From an uncultured Clostridia bacterium (GTDB lineage Bacteria; Bacillota; Clostridia; Christensenellales; Borkfalkiaceae): a stretch of DNA of 64,000 nucleotides. The notes beneath the pieces are model-generated. The model worked only from the letters and a program-made list of their open reading frames with translations. It did no database searches and was not told the origin of the DNA. Shown here piece by piece: positions 17,121 to 25,286 of the stretch. Location: contig CALGVF010000082.1 in assembly GCA_937920115.1 (NCBI GenBank), forward strand, positions 11,242-75,241, in the 5' to 3' direction. The translations under genes and the position numbers were made by a program. Each line of letters starts with the position of its first letter. The stretch's first letter is position 1.

Positions 17121-17419
17121 TAATTGACTATCCCGGGCAGGAACTTATTTGGAATTTAACCGAGACGCACCCATATAAACAGAATCGCGGAAATTATAAA
17201 ATAATGATTCGTTGCCAAACGCCGTTGCAAAATAAAAAGTGGTATTCTTTTTTTAAAAAACATCTCGGCGGGAAATTAAAAATTCAAATGACACGATATA
17301 TAGACAAAAATACAGGGCTTGAACGTTTTCTTTGTGAGAAAATTTCAATTCCCAACGCTCTTGGCGGTGAGGGCGAAGTCGAATTTATCAACGAATTTGC
17401 AAGAGGTGTAAAAGAATGA
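17117..17419 (+). CDS. hypothetical protein
   Basis: 100 aa, basic, no recognised family. Overlaps neighbours by 4 nt each. Confidence 0.55.
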   Translation: MIIDYPGQELIWNLTETHPYKQNRGNYKIMIRCQTPLQNKKWYSFFKKHLGGKLKIQMTRYIDKNTGLERFLCEKISIPNALGGEGEVEFINEFARGVKE

Positions 17420-17727
17420 TTGAAGAAAATATCAAACTTTGTGATTTTGTAGAGCGATTTGTCGGACACAATTCCACAGTATATCTCTATAAAGAACATT
17501 ATGAAATAGAGAATAAAAGCCGCGTTAGGCATGACGAACTGCTTTGGCGGGGAATGGATTGGCAGATTTCCTTCGCTTATAACGATTCGGATTACTTCAA
17601 AGTACATCCCGAAGTTCAGCCCTGTCCGTATCGGAACGCAATTGTTGAGAAAATAGTAACACCACACAGCATTGTTCACGCAATCAGTGACGTGGGAATT
17701 GTTATACGGGAATCAGAAGAAAATTAA
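17416..17727 (+). CDS. hypothetical protein
   Basis: 103 aa, no recognised family. Residues 1-25 (IKLCDFVERFVGHNSTVYLY) look like the N-terminal segment of several small phage proteins. It is the last gene before the promoter at 17756-17784 and closes the operon. Confidence 0.55.
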   Translation: MIEENIKLCDFVERFVGHNSTVYLYKEHYEIENKSRVRHDELLWRGMDWQISFAYNDSDYFKVHPEVQPCPYRNAIVEKIVTPHSIVHAISDVGIVIRESEEN

Positions 17728-17735
17728 AAATTTTT

Positions 17736-17784
17736 AAAATAGTCTTGTTATTTAGTTGACAAGGCTATTTTTATATGCTATAAT
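17736..17784 (+). promoter_or_regulatory. terminator-like inverted repeat carrying the next promoter (third copy)
   Basis: A 13-bp inverted repeat with one G-U (17736-17748 with 17759-17771), then a T run. TTGACA at 17756-17761 straddles loop and right arm, TATAAT at 17779-17784 after 17 bp. Arms differ in sequence from the other two copies, but the geometry is the same. Confidence 0.75.
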
Positions 17785-17813
17785 TAAGCCATAAAACGCA
17801 GGAGGAATGCGAA

Positions 17814-18287
17814 ATGAAAGATTATTTTACTACAAGGGACAGAGCAAGACATTTCTTTGTCGTCGGAATTACTCAAATTATAAAAGATTTGGCAAACTCG
17901 GACGCTCTTAGCCCGTTTGAAGCCAAAAACTTAAAGACCGCGGCAACTTGCTTGGACAAGGCAAACGATTCGATTTTCGACCGTTTAGGAACGGCATATC
18001 GCAAGAAAGTTCTCGCAATGAACCGCGATAATAAAATCGATTTGGTAAGTCGGTACGGTTCGGGCGGGGTTACGATATCGAACGTTGCAAGCGAGGACAT
18101 TGAGCCTACACTCGAGGATTTGCGGTTGTGGAAATGTACGAGTTGCGAAACGCCGGAGAAATTTAAGGACTGCGCCGTATATAATATGTGCGTTGCGTGC
18201 GATTGCAGGGTCAACGATTACAAAAGCGAAACTTGTCCGTTTAAAGCAAACTACAAAGATAACTTAGATATCGACGAGGATTTTTGA
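17814..18287 (+). CDS. hypothetical phage protein with C-terminal Cys cluster
   Basis: 157 aa. The N-terminal two-thirds are helical (ARHFFVVGITQIIKDLAN) and resemble small phage proteins labelled DUF5651, a tentative match. The C-terminus has CTSCETPEKFKDCAVYNMCVACDC and a further Cys, seven in total, a probable metal site. AGGAGG lies 9 nt before ATG; first gene behind the 17756 promoter. Confidence 0.65.
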   Translation: MKDYFTTRDRARHFFVVGITQIIKDLANSDALSPFEAKNLKTAATCLDKANDSIFDRLGTAYRKKVLAMNRDNKIDLVSRYGSGGVTISNVASEDIEPTLEDLRLWKCTSCETPEKFKDCAVYNMCVACDCRVNDYKSETCPFKANYKDNLDIDEDF

Positions 18288-18288
18288 A

Positions 18289-18525
18289 ATGGTTCGGAAG
18301 AAGATAAGTATTTTTGAGCCGATAAAAGGCAAAACATCAGTCGATAGTAAAATTAGGCATATGCGGAAAGACGCGACAATGCGAGTGCAATGCGAGATAA
18401 GATTATGTTGTAACTGCACCGAAGGATATTGTAGCGGAAAGCCTTGCGATAAATTAAAAGAAGCATATAAACAAGTAAAGGAAGAATGGAACAATAAAAA
18501 AAAGGAAAGAAGGAAGCAGAAATGA
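18289..18525 (+). CDS. small Cys-rich basic protein
   Basis: 78 aa. CCNCTEGYCSGKPC (residues 40-53) is a compact metal-binding motif; the C-terminus is very basic (NNKKKERRKQK), suggesting nucleic-acid binding. It overlaps the next gene by 4 nt. Confidence 0.6.
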   Translation: MVRKKISIFEPIKGKTSVDSKIRHMRKDATMRVQCEIRLCCNCTEGYCSGKPCDKLKEAYKQVKEEWNNKKKERRKQK

Positions 18526-18974
18526 AAGTTCTATATCAATGTTTTGAAACAAGTTATCTTAATGACATCGAATGTAGATACCACGGTTGGCTACTCGATA
18601 ATCCGCAAATACGTTACGGCGAACTTCCCGCAAGTCAGACGATAACATACACCACAGAAGATAAATCATTACTGCATTTATTGGAAGCGGGGTACTTTGA
18701 GGGAATTTGGATTACCGAGCCGATTTTCAAAGGCAAAAGGGAAATGGATAAGTTGACCGATTGGGAACTTAGATATGTGCCGAGAAGTTCAGAATACGGC
18801 AAGCGAATGAAATGGACTGATTTTAACTCGGTTACAAAGGTCTACGATTATCGCGAAATAAAGCATCCCGAGAAGTTTACTCTTGCGCGACTTATGCGGG
18901 AACTTCAGGCAAACGAATTTATAGAATTTTGTAAGGATAGGGGATTGGGAGTAATTCCTGTGGAGATAAAATAA
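18522..18974 (+). CDS. hypothetical protein
   Basis: 150 aa, no recognised family. It overlaps by one base the methyltransferase-like gene that lacks the SAM-binding motif, so I looked for that motif here and did not find it. Confidence 0.55.
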   Translation: MKVLYQCFETSYLNDIECRYHGWLLDNPQIRYGELPASQTITYTTEDKSLLHLLEAGYFEGIWITEPIFKGKREMDKLTDWELRYVPRSSEYGKRMKWTDFNSVTKVYDYREIKHPEKFTLARLMRELQANEFIEFCKDRGLGVIPVEIK

Positions 18975-20101
18975 TGGCAATAAAATTACTTATCGGCGGA
19001 AGTCCATGTACGTTTTGGAGCATAGCCCAAAAAAATAATCGTGAAACAACTGCAGAGGGTTTAGGTTGGGAATTGTTTAAAAATTATTTAATTGCAAAAG
19101 AAAAATTTAAACCCGATTTTTTCCTTTACGAAAATAACAAATCTGCGGCACAAGCAATTAAAGACCAAATAAAGAAAGAATTAAAAGTTTGGGACGGTTC
19201 TTTGCTTATGGAAGATACAGGAGCAAGATATATTGAAATAAATTCTGCTCTTGTTTCGGCACAAAATCGCCAACGGTTTTATGTTCATAATTGCGGCGAA
19301 GTTGAACAGCCCGAAGATAGAGGGATATTATTAAAAGATATTCTTGAATCGGGTGAAAGCCTATCAAGCAATAAAAAGAGTTACTGTTTAACTGCCTCAT
19401 ATAATGGAGCGTGTGCATGGAACACGTTAGAACGCTGTCAGAGGGAAATGATTACCGAACCTATAAATGTTTGTAAGGGCGAAAAATCTCATACAATTAA
19501 GGCTCAATACTTTAAGAATGGAATTGCAAATTTTGTTACGAATGGAGGACACGCGGCAATGGCTGTCGCTGAGCCGATTCGAGTCGGTGCGTTACCTCGT
19601 CCAAACGGTGAACTTTCGACAAGTCAGGCAATGCGCATATATAGCATTAACGGGAAATCCGTAACACAATCTGCTGGCGGTGGTGGAATGGGCGGTAAAA
19701 CAGGACTATACGCCGTTCTCTCTACAAAAGACAAAAACGTCTATGAAGTGAAAGACGGCTTTATAACAATTAAAAGCAAGCAATACCCGATAAAATTACC
19801 CGACGGTTTTTATATTATCCGAAAATTAACTATAACGGAATGTGAAAGGTTGCAAACGCTTTCCGATGGATATACGCAAAAAGATCCGACAGTAAAGAAA
19901 GCGATAAATAATTTTCACGAATTAACAAAGAGTATTTTATTAGACGCAGATTATTACGGAGCGTTTATTGATGAAGCAAAAGATACCGATAAAGAATCAT
20001 TTGATATTATACTCGATAAATATCCGAATATTGAAAAAGATAAATTAAATACGATTTATTCTTTACGTGTTGCATATATCCTTATATATCCTAAAAAATA
20101 G
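18974..20101 (+). CDS. C5-cytosine methyltransferase-like protein lacking the SAM-binding N-terminus
   Basis: 375 aa. It starts directly at the motif IV region: LLIGGSPCTFWSIAQ (residues 5-19, catalytic PC). Then come ENN in YENNKS (motif VI, normally ENV), SALVSAQNRQRFYV (motif VIII) and LTITECERLQTLSDGYT (motif IX/X region), all in the order seen in Dcm-type phage enzymes. The usual first 60-80 residues with FxGxG (motif I, SAM binding) are missing, and the preceding gene does not supply them. It may use a partner subunit, bind DNA without methylating, or catalyse another C5 reaction. Confidence 0.75.
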   Translation: MAIKLLIGGSPCTFWSIAQKNNRETTAEGLGWELFKNYLIAKEKFKPDFFLYENNKSAAQAIKDQIKKELKVWDGSLLMEDTGARYIEINSALVSAQNRQRFYVHNCGEVEQPEDRGILLKDILESGESLSSNKKSYCLTASYNGACAWNTLERCQREMITEPINVCKGEKSHTIKAQYFKNGIANFVTNGGHAAMAVAEPIRVGALPRPNGELSTSQAMRIYSINGKSVTQSAGGGGMGGKTGLYAVLSTKDKNVYEVKDGFITIKSKQYPIKLPDGFYIIRKLTITECERLQTLSDGYTQKDPTVKKAINNFHELTKSILLDADYYGAFIDEAKDTDKESFDIILDKYPNIEKDKLNTIYSLRVAYILIYPKK

Positions 20102-20128
20102 AAGAAAATAATAATCAAGGAGAAAACG

Positions 20129-20512
20129 ATGGAAATTAAAAAGATTTTAATAGCAATTTTATCCGTTTGTGTTTTAATCTGCGCAAGCGGCTGTTCAGAA
20201 GCCGAAAGGGTTAATCACAACATATCAAGGCAAGCGGAATATTTCGAGTGCGAACGGCGCGTTACGGTTTACAACGCCCGAACCGACAAGGTAATAATGC
20301 TTATAGAGGGCTATATAAATATCGAAACTGATACAGAAAACAAAGAGTTAGTCGTAACGGCAAAAGTCGGTCCAAGTAAATACAAAAAGAATTATGTGTA
20401 CCTCACCGATTATACGCTTTACGTGGTTGACGATATCAGCGGAACGCATACGGATCCATGGCATTACAAAATTTACTTTGATTTTAAATTACCGGATATA
20501 GAGGTGAAATAA
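20129..20512 (+). CDS. phage lipoprotein (beta-sandwich type)
   Basis: 127 aa. A signal peptide with lipobox ICASGC (lipidated Cys22) is followed by about 105 residues of beta-rich sequence. The layout matches small phage lipoproteins annotated as beta-sandwich lipoproteins; some phage lipoproteins block superinfecting phages at the envelope, but that role is only a guess here. AAGGAG precedes ATG. The stop overlaps the next start (TAATG). Confidence 0.7.
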   Translation: MEIKKILIAILSVCVLICASGCSEAERVNHNISRQAEYFECERRVTVYNARTDKVIMLIEGYINIETDTENKELVVTAKVGPSKYKKNYVYLTDYTLYVVDDISGTHTDPWHYKIYFDFKLPDIEVK

Positions 20513-20676
20513 TGGGCGGAAAGTATGAAATACGCGGTTGGAATAACGATGAAGTCGGATTAAAATTTTGCGAATTTACGAACAGTTGGTTCAAAATGAA
20601 AAAATTGCTTTGGCGAGCCAAAAAGGAATGCCATAGTGTATTTTTAATCGTAAGGAAAAAGGTAAAAGGATTTTAG
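20512..20676 (+). CDS. small basic hypothetical protein
   Basis: 54 aa (begins MGGKYEIRGWNN, ends KKVKGF). The start overlaps the lipoprotein stop; GAGGTG lies 5 nt upstream. Basic and aromatic, possibly membrane-peripheral. No family recognised. Confidence 0.6.
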   Translation: MGGKYEIRGWNNDEVGLKFCEFTNSWFKMKKLLWRAKKECHSVFLIVRKKVKGF

Positions 20677-20691
20677 AAAGGTGATAAAGTT

Positions 20692-20880
20692 ATGACAAAT
20701 CGTGAATGGGTAAATAGCCTGTCAAATGAAGATTTCGTAACATGGCTCGTAGGACCGATCGAGTGGGATAGCGAAACGGAAGAATATAAAGAGCCGCATC
20801 CGAGGTTGGAGTATTTGAAACGTGCAAACACGAATTTTTTCAGTTCGTTTCAAGAATGGCTGAAAAAGGAAAGAAAGTAA
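20692..20880 (+). CDS. small conserved phage protein (MTNREWxNSLSNEDF type)
   Basis: 62 aa. MTNREWVNSLSNEDFVTWL and the later FFSSFQEWLKKE are typical of a short family found throughout Bacillota phages, function unknown. AAAGGTG precedes ATG. Confidence 0.65.
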   Translation: MTNREWVNSLSNEDFVTWLVGPIEWDSETEEYKEPHPRLEYLKRANTNFFSSFQEWLKKERK

Positions 20881-20924
20881 ATAAAAGTCGAATTTAACAA
20901 TAGAAAGGAATTGGAATAAATATT

Positions 20925-21524
20925 ATGAAAGTAGACATTTTTAATACAGATAAAAAGTACGATATTATATACGCAGATCCGCCTTGGGCTTATAACGATA
21001 AGAACTGCTCGGGCGCGGCGGCGGCTCAATACGAAACAATGAGTTTAGCCGACATCCAAGCCCTGCCTATAAACAAACTCGCAAGCGATAATGCAGTTTT
21101 ATTTATGTGGGCAACATACCCTAAAATGGACGAGGCATTACAGGTTATAAAGGCTTGGGGATTTAAGTTTAAGTCTATTGCGTTTCAATGGATAAAACTT
21201 AATAAATCGGCAGATATAAACTCAATGCGTAAAGCAGTCAACGAAAGCAATTCTATAGACGAAGTAATGAAGAAATGTTGTTTCTTTGGACTCGGACGCT
21301 GGACGCGAGGCAATTCTGAGCCTTGTTTTATCGCTGTAAAGGGCAAACCGTCACGCATTTCTCCGAGTGTCGGACAACTCGTCTTTGAGCCTTTAACAAG
21401 ACATTCTGCAAAACCTGCCGTTGTAAGAGATAAAATTACTACACTTATAGGCGATAAACCTCGCATTGAACTCTTTGCTCGTCAGTACGCCGACGGTTGG
21501 GATTGTTGGGGGAATGAGGTATGA
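20925..21524 (+). CDS. MT-A70-family adenine-N6 DNA methyltransferase
   Basis: 199 aa. YADPPWAY (residues 16-23) is the catalytic motif. WIKLNK and GLGRWTRGNSEPCFIAVKG follow in MT-A70 order, and a RHSAKPAVVRD segment near 165-175 completes the SAM fold. It should methylate adenines, probably protecting phage DNA from restriction. It overlaps the next gene by 4 nt. Confidence 0.9.
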   Translation: MKVDIFNTDKKYDIIYADPPWAYNDKNCSGAAAAQYETMSLADIQALPINKLASDNAVLFMWATYPKMDEALQVIKAWGFKFKSIAFQWIKLNKSADINSMRKAVNESNSIDEVMKKCCFFGLGRWTRGNSEPCFIAVKGKPSRISPSVGQLVFEPLTRHSAKPAVVRDKITTLIGDKPRIELFARQYADGWDCWGNEV

Positions 21525-21895
21525 ATTACGAAGGTTTAATTTTGGCGTGTAACGCAAACGATTTTAACAACAAACTAACCGATTTGGTCGCAAGTAAACT
21601 CGGAAATCTCGCTCTGAATTGGAATACACATATTATGGCGATTCAGTTCAAAGACGCAGACGAATATGCTATAGCTCCGCTAATCGATGCATATCGTAGA
21701 AGCGACGGGCAATATGTCAGAGAGGGCGAATTCTTAACTCGTCAAGAAGTCCACGACAAAGTGCAGCCATTCTGCAAAAGAATATGTATTTCAATCGCTT
21801 CGAAAGATTTTGGCGATAATCAAAAGCATCCTCTCGAAGATTTTCATAAGAAATACGGTTATATCCATTTTACTCAAATAAATACAATTAAATAG
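21521..21895 (+). CDS. hypothetical protein
   Basis: 124 aa, mixed alpha/beta, no recognised family. Coupled to the methyltransferase by a 4-nt overlap; last gene before the 21906 promoter. Confidence 0.55.
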   Translation: MNYEGLILACNANDFNNKLTDLVASKLGNLALNWNTHIMAIQFKDADEYAIAPLIDAYRRSDGQYVREGEFLTRQEVHDKVQPFCKRICISIASKDFGDNQKHPLEDFHKKYGYIHFTQINTIK

Positions 21896-21905
21896 CATAA
21901 ATTAA

Positions 21906-21934
21906 TTGACAACGCCATATAATAAGCGTATAAT
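21906..21934 (+). promoter_or_regulatory. sigma-A-type promoter
   Basis: TTGACA at 21906-21911, 17 bp, TATAAT at 21929-21934: perfect consensus. AAAGGAG and ATG follow within 20 nt. Confidence 0.85.
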
Positions 21935-21953
21935 ATAATCAAAGGAGATAGCA

Positions 21954-22223
21954 ATGTCAAAATTAAGAAAGGTTCAGAAAAATCCGTTGGTAAATGCAAT
22001 CATTCATTTTGAAAGTATTGATGGTAATATTAAATGCAAGTTTGCCGGAAGTAAATTGTCCGTTCTCGCGGGCGTCGAAACAATAATGTGCGATTTCGCA
22101 AAGAAAACACAAACACCGCTGTTAAAGGTTTTGGAAATCGTGAGTTCGGCAATTAACTACGAAGCAGAGCAAGAAAAAAGAAAGGAGGAGGCAAAGGCTC
22201 CGTTCGGGGCTAAATTTGAGTGA
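21954..22223 (+). CDS. hypothetical protein
   Basis: 89 aa, first gene behind the 21906 promoter. N-terminal beta-rich half, C-terminal helix with KRKEEAKAPFG tail. No recognised family. The stop is 1 nt before the broken zinc-ribbon gene. Confidence 0.6.
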   Translation: MSKLRKVQKNPLVNAIIHFESIDGNIKCKFAGSKLSVLAGVETIMCDFAKKTQTPLLKVLEIVSSAINYEAEQEKRKEEAKAPFGAKFE

Positions 22224-22224
22224 T

Positions 22225-22610
22225 ATGATAAAAATCATAAAAACGGCGTAAAAAATTTTCACATAACCTGCCCGTATTGCGGTTGCGAATTTATCTACGA
22301 AAACGAGGATGTGTGCAACTCCGAAATAATTTGCCCTTGCTGTATAACAAACCTGCCTCATAAAGGTGTAAGTCAGTCGCAAAACAAATTCCCCGACATT
22401 GACAAGTATGTGCTTTTAAAGAAAACTTCAGACGGAGCAGAAATTCGTCAAAGAGTATTTTCTCCGGATGAAAATCCTTGCGACAGTTGCCCGAATAATC
22501 CGAAACAGCTTAAAACACCTTATGTCGGCGATAGCCCTTGTCAGTGGTGTCAGAAAAATCCTAATAAGGTAACTTGCACAAGCAATGCAAGTAAGGGTGA
22601 AATAAAATGA
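22225..22610 (+). pseudogene. zinc-ribbon protein gene with a one-base loss near the start
   Basis: ATG 22225 opens MIKIIK and then stops at once. One frame over, the sequence continues NGVKNFHITCPYCGCEFIYENEDV...CPCC, a complete two-knuckle zinc ribbon, through to 22610. The whole span is 386 nt, one short of a multiple of three, and the break lies at a run of five A (around 22237-22241) where six would restore the frame. A GTG at 22311 is open but would cut off the first CxxC. Real mutation, phase-variable tract or sequencing error are all possible. Confidence 0.6.
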
Positions 22611-22843
22611 TTAAAATGGAATATTTTTGTGCTTGTCCTATTTGCAATAAAAGAATTGTCGGAAAGGCTCAATATAAAAACCACATTGATGTTGAGGTCG
22701 GTGAAATTGTTGATAAATTAAACAAGATAATGCCCGATTTGAAAGAATTTAATATGAGTATTAACGTACAAAAGGTACCTGTTTCGGGGCTTAATTATCT
22801 CAGTTTAAGTGCCTCAAAGGAGAAAGATAACAATGAAAATTAA
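22607..22843 (+). CDS. small Cys-motif protein
   Basis: 78 aa. CACPICNKRIVGKAQYKNHI at residues 8-27 has a CPxC knuckle and a distal His, zinc-finger like. It overlaps its neighbours; the next gene's Shine-Dalgarno AAAGGAG lies in its 3' end. Confidence 0.6.
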   Translation: MIKMEYFCACPICNKRIVGKAQYKNHIDVEVGEIVDKLNKIMPDLKEFNMSINVQKVPVSGLNYLSLSASKEKDNNEN

Positions 22844-23009
22844 TCAGGAAATTCACATAACAACCGACGGCAAGACTACTTATGCCGTTTTAAAACAGAA
22901 TGGAAAAGTTTTAAACCGTTCCGAAGCAAAATGTCATCCCGACGACAAGTTCGATTTTGAAACGGGCGCGAAGATCGCTCTTGATAGGCTCGAAATGAAA
23001 AGGACATAA
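22833..23009 (+). CDS. small conserved phage protein
   Basis: 58 aa from ATG 22833 (AAAGGAG upstream); an in-frame TTG at 22809 lacks a site. IHITTDGKTTYAVLKQNGKV and PDDKFDFETGAKIALDRL resemble a short family found beside methyltransferases and zinc ribbons in phages. Function unknown. Confidence 0.6.
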   Translation: MKINQEIHITTDGKTTYAVLKQNGKVLNRSEAKCHPDDKFDFETGAKIALDRLEMKRT

Positions 23010-23746
23010 AACAACCTAAAAATCCTTTTAAACTCGGAGATATCGTCGAATGTATCTTTGATTATAAAAGATTCGGAGTATTTCCGCCCAAAGGAACGCT
23101 CGGACAAGTAATAGATATTTTGGGGCAAGGCGTATTGGTACGTTGGGCAAAAGGTTCTACTTGTGGTGACGGAGAATGGTGGATTTCTGCTGCTGATATA
23201 AGAAATATCTATCAACACGCAGATTCATTTAAAGTTGGTGATATCGTTGAATATATTTCTGACGAGATCAGCCCATTCGATACAAAATTTTTCCCGCCCA
23301 AAGGTACGCGCGGAGAAATAGTGGAACTTGACGATCATAAATCCGACGCCGTAGATTACTGTGTTCGTGTTCGTTGGGAGAAGGGAACAACTGGCGGAAA
23401 TGGAAAATGGTGGTGCAGAGTAAAAAAACTAAAGAAAGTCGAATTTTCTAAATATTCTTTCAAAGTCGGCGACCGCGTAAGGTTTCGTTCTTGGGACGAT
23501 CTCAAACGTGAGTTTGGTGTAGACCCTTGTTGCCCTGCCGATATTTGCATTAAAAAGGACAGTATGTATTTTACTTGCTTTATGTCGCCGCTTTGCGGCA
23601 CTTACGCAACTATAAAAAGAATATACAGTTCTGAATGTGGGTTTACAAGAGTGGAATTAACAAATTTCTCTTCCCCTATGAAAGCACATAAATATATGAT
23701 TTTCACCACAGATATGCTCGAGCCTGCGTCGATTAAAAAGAGGTAA
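23006..23746 (+). CDS. protein with repeated KOW/SH3-like barrels; start codon apparently ATA
   Basis: 246 aa if read from ATA 23006. Two similar segments start FKLGDIVECIFDY and FKVGDIVEYISDE, each followed by PPKGT, RW.KG and GEWW or GKWW; a third FKVGDRVRFRSW follows. The first segment lies before the earliest standard start (TTG 23120), so translation must begin upstream, and the only sensible place is ATAAAACAACC, where one G-to-A change has turned ATG into ATA and the previous stop TGA into TAA. Small barrels of this kind bind nucleic acid or proteins. Confidence 0.6.
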   Translation: MKQPKNPFKLGDIVECIFDYKRFGVFPPKGTLGQVIDILGQGVLVRWAKGSTCGDGEWWISAADIRNIYQHADSFKVGDIVEYISDEISPFDTKFFPPKGTRGEIVELDDHKSDAVDYCVRVRWEKGTTGGNGKWWCRVKKLKKVEFSKYSFKVGDRVRFRSWDDLKREFGVDPCCPADICIKKDSMYFTCFMSPLCGTYATIKRIYSSECGFTRVELTNFSSPMKAHKYMIFTTDMLEPASIKKR

Positions 23747-23753
23747 TGTCGTA

Positions 23754-24167
23754 ATGAATAAACTTCCTAAATGGCTTATGTTTGCTCTATCTTTGCTTTT
23801 GGTTCTCGAGGTCGTCGCTCTCGGCTTTAATATCTCGTCTTGTATGCCCGAGAGTTGCGGCTCTTCCGAAGGTCGTAAAACAAAAGACGAGTGGATCGCC
23901 GAAATCGCAAATGCTGAAATCGAAAAGAATATCTATTTCGGATTTGCCAAGACCACTTGTTCGATTGCTTCAAATATCGTTCAAAAGACCGACGAAACGT
24001 ATGCTTTCATTCAGATTCGTAGTATTAACGAGTCTGACACAATCGCGCTCTGTTGCGTGTATCTCAAGGTTGTCGTTTCCGAGAACCTGTCCGATTCCAA
24101 AAAAATCAAACAGTCGCAAATCTTAATTCAGCCTATCGACACCAAAATAAAAGTATTTTACAACTAA
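23754..24167 (+). CDS. membrane-anchored or secreted small protein
   Basis: 137 aa. Hydrophobic segment at about 7-26 (LMFALSLLLVLEVVALGFNI) with positive residues before it, then a soluble domain with several Cys. No lipobox. Anchor or uncleaved signal cannot be decided. The coding strand here is pyrimidine-rich, unlike genes to the left. Confidence 0.6.
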   Translation: MNKLPKWLMFALSLLLVLEVVALGFNISSCMPESCGSSEGRKTKDEWIAEIANAEIEKNIYFGFAKTTCSIASNIVQKTDETYAFIQIRSINESDTIALCCVYLKVVVSENLSDSKKIKQSQILIQPIDTKIKVFYN

Positions 24168-24178
24168 AGGTTTTCCTA

Positions 24179-24841
24179 ATGAATATTAATTATCCCTATA
24201 ATCTAATTTTAAAACTATTCGGTAAGTCCATCGACGGAATCGATATCGAGAACTTTACCGCTAACTTCCACAAAGCCGCAACTGCCGCAGGCGTTTCTCC
24301 ACGCGATATCGATATCGTTTTGCTTCACGAACGCGACGGCTGGTCTTACGCTATGATAAGCAAAAAATATTCCTGTTCGCGTCAAGCCGCTCAGGTTTGG
24401 CTTCATAAGGCAATAAACACTATCGGTAAAGTCGAGTTCAAGCGGTTCTTTTATTTGCCTTGTGTTGCCGAAAATCCACTCACAGAGCCTACTTATAATT
24501 CTATCGCGCCGGAAAATCCGCTCAACGATAAAATATCCGAACATTGCTTTCCTTACCGATATATCTGCGCGCTCGAAAAAGCCGGATATACGTATATCTC
24601 GGATATCGCAAAACTCAGTCGCGCCGAACTGCGCAAAATAAAAGGCGTAGGCTCGACCGGGGCTGTTTTAATCGAAGCCGTTCTCAAAGATATGGCAATA
24701 CCGCGCACTTCCCACGAGGTTCTTTACGCGATAACCGAACTCGCTAAGAAATATAAAATTTCGTATCTTAACGTCGAGTATACCGCAAAGTATCTTCAGA
24801 CGCTCGAATCTTATGCAAATAAATCGGAGGATGAGTATTGA
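24179..24841 (+). CDS. transcription regulator: sigma-region-4-like helix-turn-helix plus alpha-CTD-like domain
   Basis: 220 aa from ATG 24179. Residues about 40-80 contain a helix-turn-helix of the sigma region 4 kind (ERDGWSYAMISKKYSCSRQAAQVWLHKAI). Residues about 118-170 (YICALEKAGYTYISDIAKLSRAEL, then RKIKGVGSTGAVLIEAVL) match the helix-hairpin-helix pattern of the RNA polymerase alpha C-terminal domain. The combination suggests a protein that contacts promoter DNA and/or mimics polymerase parts to redirect transcription. It lies directly before the late-gene control region. Confidence 0.7.
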   Translation: MNINYPYNLILKLFGKSIDGIDIENFTANFHKAATAAGVSPRDIDIVLLHERDGWSYAMISKKYSCSRQAAQVWLHKAINTIGKVEFKRFFYLPCVAENPLTEPTYNSIAPENPLNDKISEHCFPYRYICALEKAGYTYISDIAKLSRAELRKIKGVGSTGAVLIEAVLKDMAIPRTSHEVLYAITELAKKYKISYLNVEYTAKYLQTLESYANKSEDEY

Positions 24842-24842
24842 T

Positions 24843-25160
24843 ATGTTTTTACGCTTCGTAACAAAAAAAGACTACGCCGCTATGCTCTACACCGTTCTGT
24901 CGCATCAGGCGTATATGTGGTACCCCGGGAAAAGTTCTGCTCTCGATATGAAAGCAAACTCTACACTCAAGAAACTGCTCTGTAAAAAGAAGTATCTTTT
25001 TAGCGACGATTCTCCGCTTAAAGAACAGCCCACTCGTCGCGGGTTTCAACTTCTGCTCGATTTCGGGTTCGCTTTACCGAAATATCGTAAGGAATTAAAA
25101 CTGCTCAAAAACGGCGAAAAGATTCCGCTACTCGGCGAGGATTCTATCTATTATATCTGA
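24843..25160 (+). CDS. hypothetical protein
   Basis: 105 aa from ATG 24843 with GGAGG 12 nt upstream; ATG 24831 is also in frame but touches the Shine-Dalgarno site. Basic, no recognised family. A hairpin with a T run follows the stop. Confidence 0.5.
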   Translation: MFLRFVTKKDYAAMLYTVLSHQAYMWYPGKSSALDMKANSTLKKLLCKKKYLFSDDSPLKEQPTRRGFQLLLDFGFALPKYRKELKLLKNGEKIPLLGEDSIYYI

Positions 25161-25171
25161 CTTTTGCAATT

Positions 25172-25200
25172 AACCGGCGACGATTTCGTTTCCGGTTCTT
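25172..25200 (+). terminator. probable terminator
   Basis: AACCGG (25172-25177) with CCGGTT (25192-25197), followed by CTTTT. It lies just after the stop at 25160. Confidence 0.45.
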
Positions 25201-25227
25201 TTGCTTACTACAATACTTTTTTAATAA

Positions 25228-25260
25228 AACGCCTTGCAATGCGTTACATTGCGACGCGTT
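25228..25260 (+). promoter_or_regulatory. strong hairpin in the leader of the AP2-domain gene
   Basis: TTGCAATG (25234-25241) pairs with CATTGCGA (25247-25254) over a 5-nt loop. Outside one C-C mismatch, AACGC (25228-25232) pairs with GCGTT (25256-25260). No T run follows, so this is probably an operator or leader structure. Confidence 0.5.
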
Positions 25261-25286
25261 AAATACTAATAAAGGAAACATATATT

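Noticed and set aside
22225..22260. Programmed -1 frameshift site
   Set aside because: The A run does not give a canonical slippery heptamer in the zero frame; a simple base loss explains the data better.
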